Positions 54,599-64,000 of a stretch of DNA of 64,000 nt are shown piece by piece. Both the position numbers and the translations under genes were made by a program. Numbering within the stretch: position 1 is the first letter of the stretch; every line of letters starts with the position of its first letter. The notes beneath the pieces are model-generated. The model saw only the letters and a program-made list of their open reading frames with translations. It did not search any database and was not told the origin of the DNA. Source of the DNA: Neurospora crassa OR74A (taxonomy: Eukaryota > Ascomycota > Sordariomycetes > Sordariales > Sordariaceae); the NCBI RefSeq assembly GCF_000182925.2, contig NC_026507.1, positions 682,001 to 746,000 on the forward strand, read 5' to 3'.

Positions 54599-55730
54599 TC
54601 ACACTCTCAGGTCTGTACTGCACTGTACTACACAACGGACGTCGGTTCAGTCGGTTGGCAGCAAAGCGGGCAGCAAGCATGGAAGCAAAGCAAGCGGGCA
54701 GCGGGCCGGGTAAGGAACTCCGACGGATGGATGCTAGGAACCAACTCCACCCGCCGCATTAAGCGCATTAATTCGTTAGTCTGGCGCACAGACTCCAACA
54801 GTACACCAAGGTCTGACAGGCCGTCACTCAAGCAAATCAAAGTGCAGTGACATTGATGGCGGGCGGCGCAAGGCAAGGAAGGAAGGAAGGAAGCCCCAGG
54901 AAATAGAAATACCTACAGGTATCGAGTGGAAGCAGGCAGCACAGGCTCAAGATGACAGCTGCCGGCGGCCCGGCGGGCGGAGGCTGTGCTGACTGCAGTG
55001 CTGAGAACGAACAGTTGAGCGTGGTACGTATATGTGCGCGCGGAAGCGGGCAGGTGCATAGGTAATTTGGTGTTTGGTTCCTGAGGATCAGTCCGGTCGG
55101 TCATTGCTTTGATTTCGAGACTAGGTACCCTACATGATTCCCCGTCGTCTTTTACATAGCATTTTACGTCCGTCTATCTTTGGTACCAATTTCATGACGC
55201 ATTCGTTGCTAAGTACTGTATCCTCTAGGTAGAGAGTACATATGTACGGATGAAAGTGAAAGCCAGAAGAAAGAAACCAGATACATAACGGGTGGATTCA
55301 ACTAGAGATGGATGGATTCCGAATTGGGCTGTCTAGAGGTAAGTAGGTATCAATCGATGGAACGAAATGGTACGGTTCATCGCGATGAGTTGCAGAGTGG
55401 TTGGTGGTGGTGGTGGCTGTATGTATGTACAGAAAAAGGGACGGACTTTTCTTACGTTACTGATGCAGAAATCAGGGGAACCTACATACATACTACACAT
55501 TTCTTGCGGTTGGGGACGGGCGTCTTTCCAAAAGGGACCTATTTTATGTAGGTTCGCAGTAGGGTTTATACGAGCGGTATTATGTACACATGTACGGGCC
55601 AAGTAGGTACCTTTGCATGTACCAAGATAGGTACGTAGAAACGTAGGGCCGAACGCAGGTACGGGCGGAAGAGAGGAGATCGTCCAGTTTGTTGGAAGTA
55701 GCTGCCAGTACTATCATGCGTGTGTGATGC

Positions 55731-55769
55731 GGTTGCCAGTTGCGGTTGCCAGTTGCGATTGCCAGTTGC
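55731..55769. repeat. 13-bp minisatellite, three copies
   Basis: GGTTGCCAGTTGC occurs three times in tandem, the third with one G-to-A change. Confidence 0.8.
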
Positions 55770-56249
55770 AAGTGGTCATGTCAGCACCGAAACAATAAGT
55801 AGCGAGCAGTACTACCAACGGTGCTTCGCAAGAAATTCCAAAAGCATCAGATGCCACTGTCTACCTACCTTACCCGTCTAGTGTAGTGTGTGTATTACGA
55901 AACCGGAAAGAAACGATTCAAGGACAGGACGGGGAAAAATAAGTATAAACAAAGGTGATCGATCCTGTTGCCCGATCCGACCTCCTCCAGAGCTCCGCCG
56001 GAGTTTTCCCGTCAAGAAAGAGGGAACGGGAACTGCAAAAGCAGTGATGACCACGGGATTAGGCAGGTATCCGCTGCTGACTAAAGTATGTTCAGGTTAA
56101 CGTGCGCTGGAAGAAAAGCTCTCGGAACAATCGGGTCGGCATTTATTGACGGGGTTGAGGAGGCAGATGTACACCAGACAGAGACGACACTCGGAGTCCT
56201 GTGTTTGAGAACCAAAACGGTGTAAGTTGAATGAACTCTGGCTAGAGGT

Positions 56250-56250
<1 letters not shown>

Positions 56251-56291
<41 letters not shown>
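56251..56291. repeat. Poly-T tract, 41 nt
   Basis: Uninterrupted T run in the long intergenic region. Confidence 0.9.
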
Positions 56292-56292
<1 letters not shown>

Positions 56293-58300
56293 GGCGATGC
56301 GTAGTGTACACTTACACTATGTAGGGAGGTAGTGTAGTGTAGCAGTTTGTTTGAGAGTGGTGCAATGGTGTGTAGCGCAATGCTACCGTGATACGAATAT
56401 CCTGCGGTCAGGCGGCGCCTTTTTGTAACTCACACTCTACACTTCGTATCTGAAGTAGCTGAAGTAGTATTTCCAATAGTATTTGGTATCCTAATTAGCT
56501 GACAGATGCATTTACTGATGGGCGTTGATGATTTCATGGTTGTGGTTGGCCCCCTCTTTTCAAAGCACAAGCTTTTGCTTTTTGCTCTCGACAGATCATG
56601 GGAATCCTATCCGCTGAACTGAGAATGCTGCAAGCCTGGCTGGACCAGTCCATGCAGTGTCATTGAAGTGGAGACTCCTTTCGTATCCGAACGCCAAGAC
56701 AACTGGAGAAAGCGAACATGGAAGGAAGCTCTCGAAGCTCGACCCTCCATCTTGGCAAGAGACTGACACCATGGAGAAACAGATGGCGATGGAAGAAATA
56801 CACATGGAATGGGAATGGAGAGGACCTGAACAGTGGGATAAGTAAACGACCCCCAATTGAGAGACCTCGTTCAATTCGGCCACGGTCTCTCGGTGCCCTG
56901 GGGAATGACGGGACCCGACCGTTTGAGAAAGGGTGGTGCCCGTCAAGGTGGAATCTTTGTCTGGCAAACCCCCCGTGTTTGTTGTTTCATGTTGCCATCC
57001 CCCTGTTTCTTCGTCAAGAGGTTACGTATCGTCGTTGTCGGATGGTCCCCAATGGCGACGGATGCGTGTGGTTGGACCGCTGGGAGTGGTCAACAAACCG
57101 TCAACATTGATGCCCGCGTGGCTCAAGCTGGCGGTGATCCCGTTTCATCGATGCTGTGCATATGTAAGCAAGCTGGCAAGTCACCATCATCTTTCATTCA
57201 TTCTTTCAGTCATTCATCTGGGTATCCCCCCAGGTACATTAGAAAAGGGGCAGAATCCCGGTGGTAAAATGATTGCACAGAAAAGGCTTTGCGTCTTCTG
57301 ATGTGGTACAGAAAGCAGAACATGATTGTTTGTCGTTCATCCCGAATAGAGGTAAGATGGCAAGATTGCTGTTCTCTGGGTAGATCGTGTCTCATCTCCT
57401 GTTTTCTATGATAGTTTCCTGGTTTTGATGGAGTAGTTGCGAGGCCGGGCTACAGGTAAAGCTCAGGAGCGCTTGTAACTGTTGGTATCAATGGTGCTGC
57501 AAAAAGATACGGTCAGTCCGGCAAACCCTCGAGAGCACTAACAGTGAGCGAGGTCCTAGCTAACCCGAGTACAAACGTAATAGCAGAACCTTCCATTTGA
57601 ACGAACATGAAGTCGTGGTCCCTTCCTCGCTCTTTTTCGTTTTTCGCACCTTCTGGCCTACCGCCATGCGATCGACAGAATAACGGGTACCCCTGAAATG
57701 TGCGTGCTCCAGTGTTACTCCACCAGATTCTGGCCAATGGCAAGCTGTAAAGGCACATATTTTTGGCAAAGAACTTCCTTCATTGGTCAGTGACAAGCCC
57801 AGCCTCCCTTTTTGTGGATCTCGATACAGATGAGAGGTGAGAGATGACCGGGATGCATGTGCCTCTCGTTTCGATTTTTGAATGATGCATCCCGAGGCCC
57901 CAGGCGTCAGGGAATTGGGCTCCATCGCGCAATTTCCCAGCAACCCCGTCGTCCTCCCCCAACTCGCGCATTGCCCCCGTTTTCGCCGCGGTGTCCGGGT
58001 CTCGACGGTCCTCAGCTCCTTTTGACATTCCGCCTGTGCCTGCCTGGTCTTTGGTTTTTGTCCACTCTCTCAAACTCTTTCCACTCGCTCATCTTTTTTT
58101 CGGGGATGCGGTTGGTTTTTGAATCAAACAACAGGAATCGCGGGCCACTCCTTGAAATCAATTGAATTTGGAAAATTCCGTCTGCCAGGTTAGGTTCGGA
58201 GAAAGAACCTACTACCTAGAGGTACCTACGGTGGCCGCCCCCGCCGCTCCAGTCCGTCGGCAATCAATCACTCAGTCTCATCACTGCAGTGCGCATTTGC

Positions 58301-58325
58301 ACTGCACTGCACTGCACTGCACTGC
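58301..58325. repeat. (ACTGC)5 microsatellite
   Basis: Five tandem ACTGC units in the likely leader or promoter of the WSC gene. Confidence 0.85.
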
Positions 58326-59275
58326 AGTCTGCACCTGCCGCGCTACCAGGGCCCCTGCCCCTCTCAGTGGACAGTGGCTTCCGTCTCTTTCACAGGTCCG
58401 TTCTTGTTGCCTTTCTTTCGTTGGTTCCTGCTCGTCCGTCCGTCGTCTCCGTCCCCAGCCAGCCAGTCTGCCACTCAGTTTTGCCGCTCCCATTTTGTGT
58501 GTTCCCGCTCTCTCTCACTCCAGTCGCTGCCTCCCACACACCCACCCACTCCGTCCCATTCCCACACCCACTCCCACTTTTGCGCCTTTAGTTTCGTACT
58601 TTCGGCCGGCCGCTCCCTCTCAAACAAAACCACTTCCGCTCCCTCCTCCACACCCACACTGTCGCTCCTTTCAATTCCGCTCCCTATTCTCGTGTGTGCG
58701 TGCCCGACAATTCCCATCGTTTGACCACAACACAATCATTATCCACGACGACGATAACGACACCATCACGCTCACTTGCCCGGTCGCATCCCGACCCCCG
58801 ACTTCCGTTCTTGACCATCGTCCACAAGTCACACTAACCATCTCGGCCCGCTCCAGCACTGTCGTCGAGTCATAGTCTTCCGTCGACCGACACCGATTGG
58901 AACAAAGGCAATGTCCAACCACTCGTGACCTCGACAACCATCAACAAGGAACACCAAGGGATTCGCAAACAAAGGGTACAACAGTAGACAAGAAGAAAGG
59001 GCCAGCACCGCTCCCTGACATCAGTCCATCGAATTCCGCTTCATTTACATTCAATTTGACACATAGGAGGCTAAATCCCCTCTTGTCCTCTCCAACTCTA
59101 AGCCGCAAAGGCTCTCAAAGGGTCCTGCGTTCATTGCGTTTGACCCAACCTCAAGCACAATTAGCACTCGACGACAACGACAAGAACCCGACGACGACCT
59201 GATTGCTCGACCGTTGCCGTTACCCACGACTTGTCATCGTCACATCAAGACCTCGAAGGCCTTCAACCGTACATC

Positions 59276-60295
59276 ATGAAGTCGATATCGGTACTGGTAA
59301 CGGCTTTCGCCGCCAACTGCGCCATTGCGACAGCGCATCAACCCTTGGGCTCACTATTCGTCAGAGACGATCCACCATGGCCGACAATTGAAAAACCCGC
59401 CTTTCTCCAAAATACCTACCACGGCTGCTACAACGATTCAGGCACCTTGAAGCTGTTCACCACACGCATGAACACTCAACAAATGATGAATTTCGGCAAT
59501 GGTCTAGAGAAGGATCTCGGTGTGTCGAGTGGTCTCTGTTTTCAATGGTGTAAGGACAACAAGACGACCGTTGCCGCGATGAGTCAAGGAGATCAGTGTT
59601 GGTGCGGTACCGAATATCCGCCGGAGTCGGCCCAGACCGACATACAAAATTGCGATATCACATGCTCGGGCTATAACTTGGAGTATTGTAAGTTACAGAG
59701 ACTGGCTGAGTTATACCTTGTAAGATGCTAATCATTTTACAGGCGGTGGTGCTGATACGTGGAGCGTCTACAACTTGGGCGTTCCGAAGGTTGCGAACTC
59801 AAAGCCTAAGGTTTCGAGCACCAGCGCAGCACCAAGCTCAACTGCTGCGGCCAAGACGTCCAGCATTTCAAGCGCCGTATCCGAACCGACTGTCACCACT
59901 ACTGAATCAATCTTGCCCGACGATTCCAAGAAGGGAAAGAGCAACACGGCCGGAATTGTGGCAGGCACTGTGGTGGCAGTCGTTGTTGTCTTGTCCGCGG
60001 TTGGGGGTGTCTTCCTCTTTATGCGTCGCAAGCGGAACAAGGAGATTGAGGATGAGCATCGACGCAACGCTGCCGTCAATGCTTTCGTTGGCAAGCCGCC
60101 CAGCACCAGCGATGGGATGTCCATGGCAGACGCCCGCCTCGACCCTGTCCTCGTGCAGAGGAGATTAAGTGATGGCAGTATCGCCGACAACCAAGACTAC
60201 TCCAGGAGGATCCTTCGCGTACGTGGTTCTACTTTTCAGCCTCCTGATCTAGCCATCAATCTGACTGACGATTTAATTAGGTTACAAATGCATGA
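59276..60295 (+). CDS. WSC-domain membrane protein (cell-wall stress sensor type)
   Basis: Three exons, 59276-59687, 59743-60218 and 60281-60295, give 300 aa. Introns are 55 and 62 nt with GTAAGT and GTACGT donors; the last exon codes only five residues, ending RILRVTNA. Residues 1-20 are a signal peptide (MKSISVLVTAFAANCAIATA). A WSC domain with paired Cys (YHGCYND, GLCFQWC, GDQCWCG, NCDITCSG, EYCGG) spans about 45-140. A Ser/Thr-rich stalk follows, then a transmembrane helix (TAGIVAGTVVAVVVVLSAVG) stopped by RRKRNK. The cytoplasmic tail carries PVLVQRRLSDGSIADNQDYS, a conserved signature of fungal Wsc tails. Wsc sensors sit in the plasma membrane and feed Rho1 and the cell-wall-integrity MAP kinases. 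Confidence 0.93.
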
Positions 60296-63156
60296 TCAAG
60301 TCACCAATCGACGACAACAAAAAGACTTGCTTGTATTATACACTTTCATCACATCCGCATACTCGGCGTTAGGGAAACATTTCGGCTTATTACTGGTAGA
60401 TCGATCACACGAACGAAAGCTCCTAGGCAGGCAATTCTTGGCACGAGAAAAGCGGATCATTTGGGCACAAAGTGGGTGTGACTCTTGAGAATCTGCCAGC
60501 CTCAGCGCTATTCTCTCCTTTACTCCCTTTTAGATATCAGCCAGTTCGGTCGTTCCTGAATGAACGACTCCTCTTTCCGTTGCTTGAGAATCTGCCTGCC
60601 TGGATGGGCGACGATTTCGGTTCACCAGCACAAGACAGGAATGGTTTTCCACCCGCTGGCTTTTACTGAGATGTTTAGCCGTGGTGTGTTGCGGGAGTAG
60701 TTTGACTGGAGCTAAGAAGTTCCCTTCCCACGAGGAAACGGTCTCTCTAGTAATGCATTTCCGTACGTTTAGGCACGCAGGACCTATCCGATCTTGGAGA
60801 GAAAGCTGGCTTTAGACACGGATAATGGTACCTCGATTTCAAGAGTATACGGCGTTGTAGTTTTACACCATCCAACTGCTTTTCTTGCCTAATCTCCCGC
60901 TTTTATATTGGGATGGATACGACGACGAACCGAACGGGTGGGGGAACGTTGCTGCTGGGCACACAAAGTATATCATTCCATGCTTGCTATACTTGAGCTG
61001 GATGCGGGCGAGAGGGAAAGAGACGCCAAGTCCTTACACATCCTTCTTTGGGCGAAGAAGAAAAAAATGGAAGATTGTGGTTTCCAGCTCTTGTTTATGG
61101 CACCGTTGCTACATGGGGCGTGTCGGGTGTGGTTTTTTAGGTTTGCTTGGTTCTTTTTTTTCTAGTTGCTTTAGACAGTAGTTGTTTTATTTTGAGATAT
61201 CCCCTCCTTTGACATCGCGCGCTTGACTTGGTTGTACTGTCTTGATTCCTCTTGCCGTCCTCCATGCGCAAGAAGGTTTGTCATCACCAGAAGGCTTTTT
61301 AATATCTGGTTCCACATCTCACCACTCGTTCGCCCAAAGCCATTGATTGACCCATGACCTATCTCCAATGCATTGTCAATCGGTCGACATCGTCATTCAG
61401 AGACTGGATGCAGCAACCATATCGGAGAGGCCGTTCGTTGAGCTGCCAAGCACATCCCAACGCGGAAATCGGCACTACCCAAGTTGCGAGCGGAGCATTC
61501 CAAGAAAGGTCCAAGAAACCCCTAAATGGATGCCCCTGGGATGATCGACAATGCTCAGAGTCTGATCACGTTCAGGTCGGAAACGACGGCGTGGGCGGAA
61601 AATGACAGCAGAGGTTAGGTATATTGTAGCGGTAGATTGTCAGACGCCGACGGCGGTATTATAATCATCTAGGATCAGGTAGTGTTAGCCCAAGCTAGCC
61701 AAGCAACCAAGGCACCAAAAGGAGATGTGAAGATGGTCGTGCTCGAGTCATGGGACACTTGGAATTACACAGACCATCCTGATCGACAGTGTTCCGCAGA
61801 TTACGTTACACTTTGCAAATGGCCCAAGGGCGCTTATATCACAAGATAACCAAACACTGCGAGGGGTGGGCGATGGCTCGTTTATCGCATGTAGTCGCAC
61901 ATATCCCATTACGAGTCGGGAGTCGGATGACACGACTTGGGCTTCACAGTCACTGCTGGACTAAAGAGTCATGCAAGTGAGAGTGAAGACGTGCAAAAAG
62001 ACGGAGACCTACACTACACGGCATGACATGTGTGCGACGCGCTTCCTCTTGAACACCAAGACAAACGATATATTTCTTTGTTTTCTTCCCACCCATTGTC
62101 TTCCAGACAAGGTTTGTTCCAACTCGAAGTTTCCCGCTTCAAGCATCCTTCAATGTACCTTTAGGTCGGAAAATTTCTCTTTCACTAGTAGTATCTCTTT
62201 CACTATCTCTTTGTTCCGACCTAACACGTCTTCTCCATTGCAAATTCGCACGTCTTTGTATATCTATGTTCACATCGTTGGGTTTCCATGCCACCCACTC
62301 ACTCCCCGTGGTTTTCAACCAATTCAAGTGCTATGGAATTGGACTCGACTAGAGCCTAGAGCCAACTCCAGTCTGACTGATTCCATCACCAGGCATTGAG
62401 CATCACGGCGCCATAGAGGTAGCGGCAAACGTTGGGCGACATTTGGCCAGATGAATTTTCTGACTGGTCGTTGTTCGTCATCTCGAGTGCCATGCTCGAG
62501 GTACTTTAGTCCAGGGCGGTTCCTTCCCAAGTCGTCCTGCTTCCCCCAGGTGTCCCTACCGATGGTTCTTTCCCGGGATTACACACTTTCCTATGTGAGA
62601 ACAATGAGGGGATCTTTTTGAGAGTCATTTGAGCAAGTGGCTCCATGGCTCCTGTGCTTTTCTTGAGATGGCCAGTCCGATCCCGCTTGCGGTGCTAGTT
62701 TTTCCGGCCGCGCAGAAAAGTGACGCAAAAACTTCCACAGATTTCGAAATTCAAGTCTTTTCCTTCACCACTTCCCTTACCTCATCCGCCTACCTTCAAC
62801 CTTCTACACCATGCAGTCATGACCGTCATAGAGGGATCCTCTGCCTTTTGCCCTTCAGTTCCTTGTCGAACATTCTAGCTAGTCGGAAGGCCTCCTCAAC
62901 CGTCTGACACTACCGCCGCCGGCGAGACAACAACATATCAGACATCGGAAAAGTGATTCGACAGGGCATCCAAATGGATTGGGTCAGGACCTGCACAGAA
63001 TTTTGCAAGATAGGTTGTATGTATTCCTAAATCTCTTTCCTTGTCCCTCGGCATTACCATTCCTCATTATCCTCGTGACCATGTCCCATCCCGCCTTGGC
63101 AATAACTCACAAATTCATATCTCCGTCCCCCAACCCAGTTGTTCATACAAGTCTTA
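60296..63156. other. Intergenic, convergent
   Basis: 2.9 kb between two 3' ends. It has no supported gene. A long 3' UTR of the WSC gene may occupy part of it. Confidence 0.5.
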
Positions 63157-63966
63157 TCACTTGCGCTCCAGGGTGATACACAACCAAGGGCTCCATTCCT
63201 CGAAAATATTTCCACCAGTTGTGCCGCCCCAGGTACAACCGTCTGTAAAGAGATTCACAATTGTTAGAAACGTGCCCGGTCGCCTGGCTTTCAATCGGAA
63301 ATGGGTAAGAGGAAAGAATATTGGATTGCGTAGGTGGGTAATTAGTTCCAGACAAGCTTGGGCCACTTACCCATGATTTTGCCAGCAGCAACGGCGAGTT
63401 TGTCACTAAATGTCCCCACAGACCAAACGTTAGCAATTAATCTCGTCTTGGAATAGAGGTGATCATGAGCAGACGACGCCGACTCGCGTCGGGAATGCTG
63501 GGGACAGAACGGAATCATCTTACGCTGTGGCCTCCGCACCTCCAGCGGGATAGCCTGGCCCAACTACCAACCGCGCTCCTGGAGTGTCACGGCAGAGCTC
63601 TATGCTTTGTTCGTAGTCAATGTTGTAGTGAGTGCTCCCCAACGCCGCCAGGCTATTTACACATTTGATAGCGTCGTCGACCTTGGCCCGTCTTTCGGTA
63701 CTGTTTGGGTCCGTCCAGCAAATTCTATTGAACCGCTTAGCCTTCACGGCGCCGTCGTGGGTGGACGCGGTGGCGTTGATGCTCTGGTAGTAGGCCTCCA
63801 CGGCCTGCTCAGGGGTGAGGGCGACTACGTCGGGGTTCATAATGTCGGCGACCCACTGGGAGAAGCTGAAAGGCTTGGCCTCGTCCGTGGTGGTGACGGC
63901 AGTGGTTGGCGCGGCGACGGCGACAGTCGCAAGGACGACGATGGTGGCGAGCTTCATGGCGACCAT
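63157..63966 (-). CDS. Small secreted cysteine-containing protein
   Basis: Three exons, 63966-63524, 63405-63371 and 63242-63157, join in frame to 187 aa; introns start GTAAGA and GTAAGT and end TTTAG and ACAG. Exon 2 is only 35 nt. The start is MVAMKLATIVVLATVAVAAP; either ATG (63966 or 63957) gives a good signal peptide. The mature protein has five Cys: ICWTDPN, IKCVNSL, ELCRDTP, MDGCTWGG and WLCITLERK. NAT and NST sequons suggest glycosylation. No transmembrane segment or GPI signal follows. I do not recognise the family with certainty; size and Cys pattern recall effector-like small secreted proteins of fungi. Splice prediction is supported because exons 2 and 3 add the last two Cys and a clean stop. 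Confidence 0.7.
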
Positions 63967-64000
63967 TTTGACGAAGAAAGAGAAGCTGATGAGTGTAGGC

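Larger units (their letters stand above)
53314..59275. other. Long intergenic region before the WSC gene
   Basis: Nearly 6 kb with no supported gene. It holds CCAT repeats, three 13-bp GGTTGCCAGTTGC-type units, an 18-bp GTCACC repeat, a 41-nt T run, (CACTG)n and many TAGGTA/ACCTAGAGGT motifs. The last 1.2 kb is very CT-rich and looks like the promoter and long leader of the WSC sensor. Confidence 0.5.

Noticed and set aside
56596-56967. Minus-strand 123-codon frame
   Set aside because: No ATG-context or composition support and no homology recognised; it lies in a gene-poor region.
58162-58875. 237-codon plus-strand frame before the WSC gene
   Set aside because: No ATG start, Ser/Pro/Cys-rich translation of CT-rich leader sequence, and no motif.

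Overview
The window looks like nuclear DNA of a filamentous ascomycete, most likely Neurospora or a close Sordariaceae relative. Short introns (55-137 nt) with GTRNGT donors split a conserved ribosomal protein gene and several others. There is an FG-nucleoporin, a WSC cell-wall sensor, a P450, a SWI5/ACE2-type regulator, CT-rich leaders and long poly-T tracts. A tandem repeat carries many C-to-T and G-to-A changes, as RIP (repeat-induced point mutation) would leave. No viral, retroelement, tRNA, rRNA or CRISPR feature was convincing.

Layout. 0-12.5 kb is ordinary core genome: a carnitine-pathway type dioxygenase, ribosomal protein S20 (uS10), a CUE3/ASCC2-like ribosome-quality-control protein, a NUP42-like CCCH/FG nucleoporin and a cytochrome P450. 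13-23 kb holds low-complexity, probably lineage-restricted genes: a basic/acidic nuclear-type protein, an acidic repeat protein, and a minus-strand gene (23.0 to 20.9 kb) whose C-terminal part is nine exact-length 135-bp (45-codon) repeats now carrying stop codons. 23-27.7 kb is gene-poor. 27.7-37.7 kb is a same-strand row of six small intronless genes. 38-43 kb has a short-chain reductase and an atypical protein kinase with a repeat tail. 45.7-53.3 kb has the C2H2 regulator and a DUF4470/MYND protein. 53-59 kb is a long intergenic region before a WSC-domain sensor, and a small secreted cysteine protein ends the window.

Most interesting signal. Four of the six genes in the 27.7-37.7 kb row, plus the RIP-marked gene at 23.0 kb, begin with the same spaced hydrophobic box: Met, then hydrophobic residues at 7, 11, 14 and 16 (shifted by 8 in one gene). 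One gene carries the box twice, each copy led by Met-Glu. The two remaining genes have partial boxes. The spacing equals the leucine-rich nuclear-export consensus (hydrophobic-x3-hydrophobic-x2-hydrophobic-x-hydrophobic). Behind the box the proteins diverge almost completely, but most have an Arg/Lys-rich middle and several an acidic C-terminus. This looks like an undescribed, fast-diverging tandem family. One likely relative may have been damaged by RIP after its internal repeat expanded.
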